From Sialis fuliginosa (Eukaryota > Arthropoda > Insecta > Megaloptera > Sialidae), in the NCBI GenBank assembly GCA_961205875.1, contig OY540812.1, positions 7,130,001 through 7,194,000 of the forward strand: a DNA stretch of 64,000 bases, given 5' to 3'. A model generated the notes under the pieces. That model saw nothing but the letters and a program-made list of their open reading frames with translations. It was not told the origin of the DNA and did no database searches. This document shows, in pieces, positions 1 to 13,332 of the stretch (position 1 is its first letter; every line of letters starts with the position of its first letter). The position numbers and the translations under genes are program-made.

Positions 1-71
1 TATTTAATGAAAAAAAACAAGTTGTTAGTAAAATTTTTAATTTATTTATAATGTGATATTACAAAAACAAC

Positions 72-851
72 TTAAACTAGAAGAACGGCATTAATGACAC
101 CATCATTTTCTGGATTATTTGTGACCTGAGCATATTTCCCCCATACAACTTTTCCAGCTTGTGTAACTAAACCAAGTTCTGAAATATTAACTTCAATCAC
201 TGTCCCTTTAGTTATGACTCCTAAACTTGTGTACATTGCGGAATTTGGATTCTTCTTAACTCCTATGATAGGTAAATGGAACGTTGCTTTTAATTCAGGA
301 TGTGTTACGTGCGCTTTCTTAAATCTCAAACCCATTGGTCTTATAAATCGTTCGAATTTTGGTGGCTTTCTTGTAAATCCTTCACCAACAAAAGTAACTT
401 TAGTGACCATACGTTTCCACGCTTTACGTCGTGATTTTCCAGTTCTCATAACTTTGAAAACTTCTGCATCAGCTTGGGCTCGAACTTTTGGTATTGGTAC
501 ATCCCATTTTCCGGCTTTTTCTTTCCTTTTTTGTTTAATCATATTTGATAATACTTTCGCTCGAGACTGTACATCACGATCCAATAAATATACAGGTAAT
601 GCTCCTTCAGATACTTTGTCAGTTTGTTGTGCCACTTTCTTCTCTTCATGTGCTTTAATTTTCTTTTTCATCTGTATCTTTTCATTTCTACGTTCTTTAT
701 TAAATATTTTTGCTTTAATACCACGTAAATTTTTTGCCATTTCCGCTCGCTTGTGTGGCTCACGGGCCTCTCTCTTTCGTTTCCGTTCTTCATAATCTAG
801 CCGTCTACCGTATAGTTTACGGTGACGTTCAATGTATTCGTTCTGTGGCAT
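72..851 (-). CDS. NSA2: NSA2 / TINP1 ribosome biogenesis protein
   Basis: This is a single-exon ORF of 259 residues starting [17 protein letters not shown]. It is recognised as NSA2 (TGF-beta-inducible nuclear protein 1), and the human protein is about 260 residues. The family acts in the nucleolus as an assembly factor of the pre-60S ribosomal particle. The N-terminal third is very rich in Lys and Arg, which suits nuclear and rRNA-binding roles. The C-terminal part (about residues 150-259) resembles the S8e-like fold and ends in [11 protein letters not shown]. The full length looks intact. On the minus strand a TTTTTTAG acceptor lies about 20 bases before the ATG, and strong donor-like sites lie further upstream near 1040 and 1372, so a 5' UTR intron is likely. 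Identification is by family recognition; expression is not shown. Confidence 0.95.
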   Translation of the reverse strand: MPQNEYIERHRKLYGRRLDYEERKRKREAREPHKRAEMAKNLRGIKAKIFNKERRNEKIQMKKKIKAHEEKKVAQQTDKVSEGALPVYLLDRDVQSRAKVLSNMIKQKRKEKAGKWDVPIPKVRAQADAEVFKVMRTGKSRRKAWKRMVTKVTFVGEGFTRKPPKFERFIRPMGLRFKKAHVTHPELKATFHLPIIGVKKNPNSAMYTSLGVITKGTVIEVNISELGLVTQAGKVVWGKYAQVTNNPENDGVINAVLLV

Positions 852-1643
852 GTTGCGTGTATTTTAACTATCTAAAAATAAAATAAAAAATAGTAATTAT
901 TGTTCAAATATAGTTATAAAATAAATTCTAAGAGGTACGCGTCTTAAGAAATTACATTCTAAATAAATGTAAGACCAAACGGGTACCTCCCAGAATATGA
1001 CAAAATAAAGCATTATTATAAATTTTGTGAGCACTTACCTTTGATTAGGTTTGAAACCTAGTCATATTCAAAAAAAATACCCGAATGGTCAGGTACCAAA
1101 TTAAAACTTTGTTGTAAATTGAGAGCAAAATCACAAACTTATTAAACATTAAACAACACGCGTATAAAGCATATTTCAAACAAAAATTGAAATTACATTA
1201 TTCGACCATGTGGCTAAAATGAAACGTCAATAAATTTGTATTAATATTGAATTTTTACACATAAAGTTAATAATCTACAGCGTACCTCGTAAAAATGCAG
1301 TTTAATGACTATTTTAAGGTAAAATGTCGAAATAATATAAAAATTATTAAATAAAATCATTCTGATACTCACCTACACAACAACCATTATACCACACAGG
1401 AAAAAGGAATTGTTGTAATGGCCGTTTAATGATTTCCCGTGTTTTACCACCACATACGATTTGAAACAAAATTCCCCTATTTTGAATAGGTTATGTGTTA
1501 GATGTTTTCTTTTGACTCATTTGACAGAATAATTGTGATTTGTGATAAAAGTTTTATTGGTAATATAATTTATCTGGTATATAACATGGTATAATCGAAT
1601 ATTAAGTTTAATTTAATGTAACGTGGATTAAATCGATTTAAAA
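852..1643. promoter_or_regulatory. Shared divergent 5' region of NSA2 and cyclin K
   Basis: These roughly 790 bases separate the start codons of two genes that point away from each other, so both promoters should lie here. On the minus strand, donor-like sequences at about 1372 (GTAG|GTGAGTATC) and 1040 (CAAAG|GTAAGTGC), together with an acceptor at about 873, suggest a noncoding NSA2 first exon between about 1373 and 1500. No TATA box or other defined element can be named. Short GGTACC-containing inverted segments occur around 930-990 and near 1093, but they are weak. Confidence 0.5.
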
Positions 1644-3071
1644 ATGCCTTGTTGGTATTATGAGAAAAAAGAACTTCGGAATACACCTTCAGCAGCTGAT
1701 GGAATTGAATACGATACTGAATGTAGATATCGAAGAGAAGGTGCACGTTTTATTATAAACACTGGAACGAAAATGGATCTAGGTTATAATACAATGGCTA
1801 CAGGCGTTGTATATTTCCATCGATTTTATATGTTTCATTCATTTAGAACCTTTCCACGTTACGTCACAGCCTGTTGTTGCTTGTTTTTAGCAGGAAAAGT
1901 GGAAGAAACGCCCAAAAAATGCAATGATATTATCAAAACTGCTAAAATTTTATTAACAGATACTAAGTTTGCAACTTTTGGTGAAGATCCAAAAGAAGAA
2001 GTAATGACTCTAGAACGAATTCTTTTACAAACAATAAAATTCGATTTACAAGTAGAACATCCTTATAGCTATCTTATTCAGTATGCAAAATGTCTTAAAG
2101 GTGATAAAATTAAACTACAAAAAATGGTTCAGATGGCATGGACGTTTGTTAATGATAGTTTATGTACTACACTTGCATTACAATGGGAACCAGAAATTAT
2201 TGCAGTTGCCTTAATGTATTTAGCTGGAAAATTATCAAAATTTGAAGTAGTTGATTGGGATGGAAGAAATCCTAAACATCTGCGATGGTGGGATATGTTT
2301 GTAGAAGATATAACAATGGAGTTGTTGGAAGATATATGTCATCAAGTTTTAGATTTATATTCAACTAACAGCAACAATCCACCTGATAGTCCACCCCTAC
2401 CACCGAAACCTAGTACACCACCAAGGTAAATATGATAAAATAATTAAACTCTAAAAAGATTATATTTAAAATATGCATTTATTTTCAGGTCGCCACCTAA
2501 ACAAACAGCAATGGCAATACCTGTAAAAATATCTACAACAAATAACGGGCATGAGATAGCAGCAATGGAAAAATTAAAGGAACCACCTCCTATTGCAGTA
2601 GTTGCTACACCAACGAAACCGATAAAAGTATTAGCACCCGAAATTCCTCACTACTCTTATCCATTTAACGCACCTCCCCCATTAGGATCGTATCCACCTA
2701 CTTTCAGTACACCAATACCAACAGTAAGTAAATAAACCAAAGTAATGTAACTAGAGTTCTTTAGTATAATAGCATAACAAAGAGCAATCACAATCTGTTT
2801 TCAGGTAGCACCACCTCATATGAACGCCCCACCTACACATTTGGTCAGTTCTAATCAGATGGCCACAGCGCCGCCTTCAATACCGTCAGTACATTTATCT
2901 GCACCGATTCCAACTCAAGCTCCACCTTCGCATATACCGACACAGCCCCCGCCGTCAGCCCCACCGACTGTCTATCCTTCGTTTGTAGCTGCAGCACCAC
3001 CTACACATTTTGTAGGTGCTCCCTTCTTCCAGTCACCTGTACCACGGCCGTTTTATCCGCCACCTACATGA
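1644..3071 (+). CDS. CycK: Cyclin K
   Basis: Three exons (1644-2425, 2489-2723, 2805-3071) join in phase to give 427 residues. The N-terminus MPCWYYEKK, the segment [10 protein letters not shown] and the run [13 protein letters not shown] are diagnostic of cyclin K. The two cyclin folds occupy roughly residues 20-250. Everything after is low-complexity and proline-rich, as in vertebrate cyclin K. The family pairs with CDK12 and CDK13 to phosphorylate the RNA polymerase II C-terminal domain during transcription elongation. Both introns are short (63 and 81 bases) with GT-AG ends. An AATAAA at 3183-3188, about 110 bases after the stop, is a good polyadenylation signal. The gene is divergent from NSA2 and convergent with Pez. 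Confidence 0.95.
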
Positions 3072-4197
3072 CCTGAAGCTTTGCCCGCTGTTGGCGAAGA
3101 TGATATGGATTTGGATAGAGATATACTAAAGGAAACCTAAATATACTTTAAAAATTGATTTAATTTTTTATGTATTGATGTTAATAAAAAAAAGACATTT
3201 CATAAAATCAGTTGTATATTTTTGTAGCACCTGTTAAGGCACGATTAATTTTAAAATACAATTTAATATTAATTATGTAATATATATATATATAAACAAT
3301 TTGGTTAAAATATTGTTAGTAATCTTTTAAAATCAAAATATGTGATTTGCACAGCCCTATATACAAAACAGAAATTAGTACAGAATTAAATACTTTTGAT
3401 ATCTTACGTACTTAATACAATTAATTTTCGTTGGTAAGGCCACTATGGCGGAGTTAATTTAAACTGTAGATTCATATTCATATTTCTAATTACTATAAAA
3501 TATTTGTTACATATAAGATCATTCCAATCACAGAGATACTATTATTTCATAGACGCATTAAAATTATTCTGTGATTTATTAATAACAAAAAGCTACAACT
3601 GAAATCTGTCATTATTGTTTAAATTTTTTATAAACATTTTTCACATACAATATAAAATTATTATAATATATCAGATTTTTACATTTGATATGAAACTGTC
3701 TATGTAAAAATAATTTACATTTCATGTCGATTATTATATTAATGTACTTTAATTTTATAGTATAAAAAATCTATAAATATTATGTGACTTATTTTCTACC
3801 AAAATAAGAATTTGTTCTGTCGTTTATGAATAATAATAATAACATATATAATTACTTATAAAATATTTTGTTTGGTACCATTGCAAAAAATATCACATTT
3901 TAAAAATGACAGATCCCAATTGAAATTTTATTGCTCTTACGAGTATTCTTATTCTAGACATAATATTAAAATCAGGCACTTGAAAATACCTACAATTCTA
4001 AAACTTAATATTAATCGTAGCTTATTAAAAAATATGACTCACTGTAAATAAGCACACATCAAAATACTATTAAAATAAGATTGTGACTTCTTACATTTAA
4101 AAGTACTTTTACACTTGAGTTTAAAATACTATAAAATGTTAAAATATTTAATAACAAACATTGCTTTCTAAATGTAGTGTAAAATATTCAATTAAAC
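3072..4197. other. Convergent 3' region between cyclin K and Pez
   Basis: This AT-rich stretch holds the 3' UTRs of two convergent genes. It contains the cyclin K polyadenylation signal near 3183 and a short TA run near 3280. No further ORF, RNA gene or transposon can be supported. Confidence 0.6.
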
Positions 4198-7100
4198 TTA
4201 AATGAGACGTGTTTGTTTTAAATAGTGTATGAGGAGAGAATACACAAACCTGTATTGAGTAATTGTTTGAACCATCAAAGCTCTTTGATGCCGGAGAAGA
4301 CCAACTGTTCTTGGAATGTCAAGCTCCTGAAATAAATTTATAATTTAATCGACAACATAACTAAATATTTCAAAAACAATTTATTTTACATAAATTATTA
4401 TTTCACAAACATAAATTTTTGAATATTGTTAAATTTTATTACTACAAAAAAATTATATTTACAAACCTGATTGTGATCAATCATATACAACAACAAATCA
4501 CATAAAATAGTGACTCCAGTACGACCAACACCAGCAGTACAATGAACTAATGTTGGTGGATTTCTATTATGGCCAGGCGGAACATCTGCAGCTACACCGT
4601 GATCTCTAACTGATCGCACTTCCTCTAGGAAAGTTAAGAAACGGGATGGACTTTGAGTAGCCAAAGTATCTGTACCTCCATAAGACACATGCCAAACAGA
4701 ACGATAATGACGTGAAACTGTATGACACACTCGTAATTTTGAAGTCGTAAAATCAGATGAAGAATCAGTTGGCGATTGAGTGAAATCCGTCCATATTTGA
4801 TACTATAAATAAAAGAAAATCACCATGACTTCTATTTCATGAAAATGAAGTGTATGAAATATAAAAATAACTTATAGACAATAAATCATAAAACAATTAA
4901 TAGTATTATTTATTACAAAATATTATTTTATACTTACAGGACCCACGTCGACACACCTCTGTTGATTGGAAGGTATGTAACACATATCTTCATTGGCATC
5001 AGTTAATAATTGTACGATAAGGTAAACGTCAGCTTGCCAAACACAATTCCAAAAATCTTCCAAAGTATTCTGCGTTGGTCCCTGAGCGGCTATATAAAAC
5101 CTTTGTTTATTACCTACGCTAGCGGTAATGTGTGACGCATTAACATATCTATAAAAAAATATTATGTCAAGTAAAAAAAAATAGAATATTCTCTTGTTAA
5201 TACAAAATTATAAACACAACTAATATTACACATATTTCTAATCTTTTACTCAGAAGTTAAAAATCCTATGCAATAATGATTAAAGTAAAATAAGATATAC
5301 CCATGTTTATTTTCACGAGTTAATGTCAATCGAACTCTGTTTTCTTCATATGGTAAAACATCATTATAACGATTCCTAGTAGCATTATCAGGATGAAGTG
5401 CCGTAGTAAAATCTGCATTTGGTTTCTTCTTTGGAATTTTTTCGAATTCGAAAAATAACTGACTATCTGTTAATTTACGTTCTAATAGTTGGCACTAAAA
5501 ATAATAATATCATTTGATTAATTTTCTTCTATAAACTATTATTTTTTAAGTTACTCATACCATAGTTTCCTTACTGATTGTTGGTGGTAATGGTTGTAAT
5601 CTTGGTAACCCAGTTGACCATCTGTATCTTTCTCTTTGTTCTAAATTTGTTTTATCTTTACTTTTCTCTCTACCAAGTGTCGCGCTTTTAACTTTCTCAC
5701 TCGATTTACTTCTACCGCCTAACAACGCCCACCTCCTTCGTTTTTTCTCTTTACTGGAAGCTCCGCTACTTTGACTTGTATCAACCGTTAATGATGACAT
5801 TGTTGAGCTAATATCCGTTATGGCACTAGAATCTTTCATACTGCAAGTTTCATTAAACTTTGCACTACTTTGCACTGATGTATTATTTGAGCTCACATAA
5901 CCCGTTGTGTTTGATTCAGATAATGTATTCACATCAGTTAATGAATTTCTTAATGAACTTATATCAGGTGTTTTACATCTGGTCACTATCTCTGGAGAGG
6001 TCACATGTATTTTTACGTATGGATTATTTGTTTCGTTTACGTCATTTTGGTTCGTCTGTAAATTATTATTTGGGACAGACTGAGTGTTGATAATTACATT
6101 CTGGTTCTGTATATTTGCATACATATTTTCTTGTACTTGTTTTTGCATTAGACTTGTACGCGGTAAAGGTTGTACAGGTACAGCATTTAATAATCTATAT
6201 ATATAAAAAATTAAAAAAGCGTAATATATTGTTTAACTAAACAATGATATAGTAGATAAATAATTACCTCACAGGGTGCATTTCAGGAGCAGACTGTATA
6301 CTCTGTGTTCGTTCCCGCATAACCGATTCGTTTTGCCATGGTAGCGGTACATTTTCATAAATTGGTTCTGCTGAATCGCTCGGTTGTTTTTGTGTCATTA
6401 CAAATCCTTGGGGAGTGAACGCTTGACTTTCTAACAATGCAGGCATACAGTAAATAATATTCCCGTGTTCGTCATACACTTTCTGAAAACTCAAAGTAGG
6501 AGCCTGAGGTGTTGCTTCGTAAATATAACGCTTGTTATCCAAAACCTAAACAAACAATGTGTCATTGATAAATGAGTATTGGTTATTTATTGAAGTAAAG
6601 GGGGCGGTCATAGATAAGTTTTTATCAGTGATGGTGTTTTTGGAAGTATAATGTAATCTTGTTATATTATTGAAAGTTTTTTTTTGGCAATCACTTGATT
6701 ATTGTTCAAATGGATTACTGATTCATTAGATAAATATTTTAAATATTTGGATCATTAAAAAAATGTTTTTATCTTTTTTTTGATAAGATTAAATATTACA
6801 TAAAGTAAATGACCTACAACCAATAATAATAAATTAATTTTTTTAAATGTTGTGTAACAAACATTAATAAAAAAAATTACGCACCGAAGCAAGATTTTCA
6901 TAAGTACCATGTGCTCCCCTAAATTCTTGGATATAATTAACACCTTCATACAATTTTCCCCTTTGTTGGTGGTTTCTTATTCTTGTTGATACCAAATCAG
7001 GACTGGACCCTGACACGTGGCCTAATTGAGCAAAACTTTGCGGTGCCAAGTTAAGAGATGCCACTGCCAAATCTGGTGTAGAATTAGAACTAAGCCGACA

Positions 7101-9992
7101 ACTGGGATAAGGAGGTGGAGGTTTGTAAAGGTGTACTACACCAAAATGGTGGGGATGCAGGAGAGCACCGTTGTGTTGCATAATTGTATTTTGCGTTACA
7201 TCTGGATAATGATATCTATAAAGAAATAAATAAACTGAGCGATGCTTTTACTAATCTTAACTAATAAATAATAATTTAGTGAGTCAAAAAGCATTAAATT
7301 TAAAATCTGTCTAAAAGAGACAAACTTATAAATAAAAAAATAAATATTAAATCATTATATCTATAAAATAATTTATATAATATAGAAGTTAAATATTTAA
7401 GTCAAATTGGAGTTAATAGTACTATCGTTTGAAAAATAAAAACAAGTGCTTTATATCAAATTGAAAAAATTTAAAAAAAATAAAGTTAATCGCTAGACAG
7501 CTTAAATATTATCAATATCAATTATTTGCTATTTAAAATTAACAGAAACATTTGCCAATAATAAAAACATACCTTGCAGTGTAAGCATCAACTTGTCTTA
7601 TTTCTGGCTGTGAGCTATACAACACAGTCGGGTGATTAATGTGTTGTTGCTGCTGCTGTTGATCAACTCTTGATGATCTGTACTTCTGTCGAACTGCCGT
7701 TTCGTAATCTGGAGCTGCACGGTATGAAGGTAATAGCGCTCTTAATCTATCGACATCAGGCGATGCGGTCAGATCTAAGCAGGAAGTAGATTGAGCACGT
7801 TGGTTAAATGAAAGCTCTGCTGGTTCAAGATACTGTGTATGTGTCGCTTGTGTAAAATCAATTCTATCATTATTTTGAGCATATGAAGATGTAGGTAGAT
7901 GTTCACGACTTTTGTTTAATTTTTCCTGTAAATCAAATACAATTTTATTTTACTAACATGAAAATAGTACAAATGAAATGAATATCTATACTTTGTTATT
8001 TTTAATTTTATACATGTATTTTTATATACCAGCTGAATAAAAATTTTGACAAAATAGTATTTAGGAACTATACATAATTGAAACTTTGGATTGATTTTAA
8101 AATGTTCATTACATAATTTAGTATTATTAATTACAATTTTAAATCACATCAAAAATACTAGTTAAATGAACAAATAAATTCAATTTACCTCAGTTCCAGC
8201 TCTTTCAAACATAGTATTACTCATCACATTGTTTTGTATATTACTGTGTACACTGCTGTTGTTACTGCCATGTGTTGTATTACTGGATGGATGGGAAAGG
8301 CCAAGTTGCTGCAACCGAATATGAAACGAGTGTTGGAGCACACACATTCGCCAAACGTGTTTCGCTGTCTCTGCGTCTACTAGTTGAAGACATGTGCTAC
8401 GAGCATTGTCTTTAAATTCCAAGGTGAATAAGCGTTTGTGATTTATCATGTTACTTATTTCATGCCATCTATAATTAAAAATAAATTACTTTTAATATTA
8501 TTAAAAAATATATTTTTATACATTTCTATAAATTTGGTTTAATTCATTTAATACTTACAAATAAAATTTAAGTTGACTTTCATTTGAATGTTTGATCGTA
8601 ATTCCATTAAAAGATATACCAATAAATACATCTCTATTTTCATCATCACAAGCTTCAAATATTTCTTGACCGTAGTTGTCGAGCTGTTGGCATGCCGCTA
8701 TGTATCTTTCTTCTGCAGTGCCTGAAGGCATTCCCCTTAAAGCTGCATGTTGTAAAGTAGCTGCTTCTGTTAAATGTTCCACTAAATCTGAATCTGAATC
8801 AGTCATATGCTGAAAAAATTAACAGTTATTTGTAATTTTAAAAATAAATAATGGTGAATTCCAATTCTTGCTATTTATGTATTTTATTAACACATACCTT
8901 TGGAAATAATTGGAAATCTTTAAGGTAATCAGGAGTGTGTCGTTCAGAATCGTAGTTCCCAAATTCAGCTTGCATACTATAACTTGCTAGTAGAACTGCT
9001 TGTTGTCGTGAAGTTATTATTCGTCCTTCAATTACATCCGTCTATAATAACATAACAAAAAAAAAATTATTATATTAATAACACAGTAATATTTTATATA
9101 TCAAAAATACCTTTAGCTGCAGAAAATAATGATATCTGGAGATTTCATCCACTAATATACTAGTAACATCTTGTGTTATGTAAAACATAACCCGCAATAA
9201 TAAACGAAGGCCTGTAGCATATTTGTCTAACTGTCTCTTAACTGGGCGTTCCATTTCCAGCCATCGTGGAGCATTACCTTGTCCTAAAAGTATTCATAAT
9301 TTAATTAAAATAAATTTATACATCTAACAATGGGTGCGTTTAGCGAACGTCAGCGGCTAAGATGCTGACCAAATCGGTTTCGCTAAATGGACCGCTGCGC
9401 AAACGCTGACTTCCAACTGTTGAATAAACAGATCAGCGCAAAAAATTAACGCTGCGTCGGTCAGCTATTAGCTGGCTCTGACTTGTTCATATTTAAACGT
9501 CAGAACTTTTTGGTTTGGTAAATTATTTTTGCATTTTCTGAGTCGTTCTTGTCGAAAAAAATGAACAAACCAATTTTTTTAAAGGATTTCGTTATTATAA
9601 ACAACAGGCTCGTTCGTGGAAATGTTAATGGTAATATTTATGTTTTTTGTGATACTATGATTATAAACTCATGATTTAGAGAATTTAAAGCAGTTGACTG
9701 TCAGCATACTCTGCATAGTTGACTGCTAACTTTCAACCACTGAGCTCACTAAACGCACCCATTATAAATAAAAATAATTATTACCTTTAGGCATATATTG
9801 TAATCCGAAGAACTCTGGCTGATTCAACCCTAAACGTTGGCAAACATAATCCAAACAATCTTGACCAGTACTTTCTGAAGTTAAGGTACATTCCCAAGAA
9901 CTTCCATCTAGTAATTCTACATTACATACAAACAGAGACTTTGAGGCTACGTTATACTGACGAGATTTCTTTAAGCGTAGTTTAAAAGGCAT
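4198..9992 (-). CDS. Pez: FERM-domain protein tyrosine phosphatase Pez (PTPN14/PTPN21 family)
   Basis: Thirteen exons read in phase to 1173 residues; human PTPN14 has about 1190. Exons on the minus strand are 9785-9992, 9111-9283, 8898-9041, 8559-8809, 8189-8468, 7573-7925, 6885-7215, 6268-6545, 5561-6194, 5301-5494, 4938-5148, 4467-4802 and 4198-4326. Residues 1-310 form the FERM domain. The middle is disordered, with a short polyglutamine run near 7650 and YEN/YEA tyrosine motifs. The phosphatase domain runs from about residue 885 to the end, and the protein finishes KQTRLI much as in vertebrates. The signature VHCTAGVGRTG is present (Cys near residue 1107). The loop that normally reads WPDHG is replaced by a sequence around YGGTDTL (4665-4682), so catalysis may be weak or lost. 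The family regulates Hippo/Yorkie signalling and cell junctions. A MITE lies in the first intron. Confidence 0.93.
9329..9763. mobile_element. Terminal-inverted-repeat MITE in Pez intron 1
   Basis: The element begins AATGGGTGCGTTTAG and ends with the reverse complement CTAAACGCACCCATT. The arms match over about 28 bases with a few differences. It is about 435 bp and carries no transposase ORF. It fills most of the 501-base first Pez intron (9284-9784). I cannot define a target duplication because the AAT/ATT edges can be part of the repeat, so the superfamily is left open. Confidence 0.75.
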
Positions 9993-11002
9993 TTTGATGT
10001 TATTTTAAGTACCTAATGAATTTAAAAATAATACTTTATACAAATCAAATACATGTTTACATTAAAAATATGAGTCATGAATTTGTATACGTACATAAAA
10101 GCTTTTAATAAAATAATACGTTTTACAACTAAAAAAATACTGTTTTATTGGATCTGCTTCACTCACATAAAGAAAAACATTTTAAAAATAAACTCATTTT
10201 ATAATTTACTGATCAACTGTCATTTAACAAAACGTCCATTCTTCATTTAAGGTTAGGAACGTTAAGAATGTTTCGAAACTTGGAGCATTTACTTTTGTTA
10301 TGTTGTTAAAAAAGCTTTATTTTTATTTTCTTAACGTTGTTAGTTATTTTTGAAGTACATAATTTATTTTAAATATTTAAAATTTAAATACATATTATCC
10401 ATATTATCTGTTATATTTTTCTGTTTCATCTTTTTAATAATTTTTAATATTTATTTAGCTGTTCAAATGAAGTATTCAAATATTTTAGTAATCATTTTAA
10501 ATAACAGAAATATTGCTTACAATTAGTTATAAAAATGAACTCTAATTAATAAATTAAATAAAAGAAAGATTATTATTATATACAAATCCGCAGATTATAT
10601 ATCGCCATTATATTTAAATTTATTGAAATAATAAATGTCCTTGAATAAAACATGTTTTCGGTAAAGGGACCTAGAAAGTCATGATAAGAAATTATTTAGA
10701 CATATATATAGGAGACTATAAATACCTCACACTAAAAATAGTACATTTACATGTGGAAAAAAATTATATTTTATTTTGTGTAATTAAAAATCAATTTTAT
10801 ATAAATTATTTAATAAATTAAATTAAACTTTAAAATAATGAAAATAAAAGAGATATATCGCGATGACGTATTTATATATTACAAATAAGTATTTTTAAAC
10901 ATACTGTATAGTAAAAAATAATTAGAAGAAAGATATATTTTATTTATGTATGATAAGAAAATATTTTTTAGTTGAATTTATTGATATTATTAACACTGAA
11001 AA
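9993..11002. promoter_or_regulatory. Divergent intergenic region of Pez and BCKDHA
   Basis: About 1 kb of AT-rich DNA lies between the start codons of Pez (-) and BCKDHA (+). It must contain both 5' UTRs and promoters unless upstream noncoding exons exist elsewhere. I see no named motif, coding segment or inverted repeat in it. Confidence 0.4.
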
Positions 11003-13077
11003 ATGGCCACTACTAATTCAAAATTATTTCCAAATTTTGCTCGACACTATGCTAGAAGTATTAAATTTAAGGTAATGTAATAAAACATATATCATTTATA
11101 CGATTTTATTTTTATAAAGATATTTTTTATAATTATGGTTTTTGAATGCTGCTTTTACACAAAAATTAATTTTAAGAACTATTGTATTTATTAAAGTATG
11201 GAGTTCGATCAAATTGTATATCAGCTGAAAATAAATCCACTCCACCACCATTAAACCAAACTTCATCATCTTCTAACGAACTGCTTTTTCCTGGCATATG
11301 GAGTACAAAATGGACGAATACTTTAAATTTAATCGGAGCAGAATCGTATCCAACAATACCTGTTTATCGTATAATGGATACATCTGGCACAGTCTTAGAT
11401 GAATCACAGATGCCAAAGTTAAACCGTGAACTTATAGAAAAAATGTACAAAGATATGGTAATGTTAAGTACAATGGATAATATTTTATATGAATCTCAAC
11501 GACAAGGGCGGATATCTTTTTATATGACTAATACTGGTGAAGAAAGCAGCCAAATTGGTAAATATTTATTATCTATAATGCTCCTGACAATAATGGAATA
11601 ATATCGCTATGAATTCTGATAATTTTTAGGAAGCGCAGCAGCTTTAAAAAAAGAAGATTTAATTTATGGTCAGTATCGTGAAGCTGGTGTTCTACTATGG
11701 CGTGGATTTACCATTTCCCAGTTTATGGATCAGTGTTACAGTAATCTAGGAGATGAAAACAAAGGGCGTCAAATGCCAGTACATTATGGATCACGTGATC
11801 TCAACTTTGTAACCATTTCTAGTCCTCTGGGAACACAAATGCCTCAAGCAGTTGGTTCTGCTTATGCATTCAAAATAAAGAAGGAAGATAAAGTTGTGTG
11901 CGTTTACTTTGGAGAAGGATGTGCATCTGAAGGTGACTCGCACGCTGCTTTTAATTTTGCAGCTACGTTAGACTGTCCTGTGATATTCTTTTGTAGAAAT
12001 AATGGGTATGGTGTATTTATTATTATGATTTTAATTTATAAACACAATTTAACTTATTATACAAAGAAGCTTTGATACATATTTAAATATTGATATGCGC
12101 TATTTGGAAACCAAAATGATTAAATCTGAAATCAGTTGAAAAAAATCATTATTGTAATTTCTTTTACTTTTTAGATATGCTATATCAACTCCAGCTAAGG
12201 AACAATATAGAGGTGATGGTATTGCTGCTCGCGGAGCAGGTTACGGAGTAAAATCGATTAGAGTTGATGGAAATGATGTTTTTGCTGTATATAATGCAAC
12301 TACTTTTGCAAGAAACTATGTACTTTCTGAGAACAAACCAATTATTCTTGAAGCAATGACCTATAGGTAAAAGGGTAAACTTTTATTGTGCAAAAAATTT
12401 ATAAAATTAACATTTGTAATTTTTAAGGGTAAGTCATCATTCAACTTCAGATGACAGTATGGCTTATAGAAGTATTGATGAAGTAAATCAATGGTCTGAA
12501 AATTCAGGCATAGGAGGACCCATTTCGAGACTAAGAAAATGGCTTGAAAAGAAAGGATGGTGGGATACAGAGAGAGATCAAAGTTTTAAAAATAGCGCAA
12601 AGAAACAGGTACACGCGTAAATGAATATTGTGTATAATATAAATTCAATTACTATTTCTTATTTCGATAGATACTCGCTTCATTTGTTGAAGCTGAAAAT
12701 AAACTAAAACCATCATTAAAAGAAATGTTCACTGATGTGTATCACGACATACCGTGGAATCTAAGGTAATTATAATTTATAAAACCTTCAATTTCAGAAT
12801 GATTAATGTTTAGAAATCAAATACGTACATCAAGTCATGTATTGTAAACAAATGCCAATAGTGAATGCTTGCTATGTTCTGAGGAGCTGGTGGTAGAATA
12901 TATTTTAACATTTTTTTTAAAAGGTTTATTTATGTTCCTGGACCCGTATTATACAGTTAATTATAATGTAATTTAAAATTAATTCAAATTATTTCATATT
13001 TTAGGGAGCAAATGCAAGAAATGGAGGAACATATTTCAATGTATAAGGAACATTATCCCACTGACTTGCATCAATAA
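11003..13077 (+). CDS. BCKDHA: Branched-chain 2-oxoacid dehydrogenase E1 alpha subunit
   Basis: Seven exons (11003-11071, 11197-11557, 11630-12005, 12175-12366, 12428-12608, 12671-12765, 13005-13077) give 448 residues. The enzyme is the thiamine-diphosphate-dependent decarboxylase part of the mitochondrial complex that breaks down the keto acids of leucine, isoleucine and valine. The N-terminus has several Arg and Lys and no acidic residues ([12 protein letters not shown]), which fits a mitochondrial presequence. Diagnostic segments are [19 protein letters not shown], the thiamine-diphosphate motif region [11 protein letters not shown]...NNGYA, and [17 protein letters not shown]. The regulatory serine loop SHHSTSDDS, the site phosphorylated by BCKD kinase in mammals, is conserved. 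Length matches the family, and nothing suggests a broken gene. Confidence 0.96.
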
Positions 13078-13332
13078 TGTCATAATTAAATATTGTAAAA
13101 AAATTATATTTGTTATTCATTGTTGTATTTTATGTATATTTTATATAAAAATTATTAATTACTATAATAAGAGTTTTAATTCAAATACAAATAAGTAAAC
13201 TAAATCTGTAAAATAAGATAATAATAAAAGCTTGCTAAAAAGCAAAAAAAGACAAATATAATAGATGAAAATGATTTATTATAAAATGCACTAAACTAAA
13301 TACAAGTTTTCATATAAAATATTTGACATCTT

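Noticed and set aside
4148-4200. A longer, divergent Pez C-terminus ending near 4148
   Set aside because: A careful re-read of the last exon gives a stop at 4198-4200 and an ending KQTRLI that matches the family and keeps the phase.
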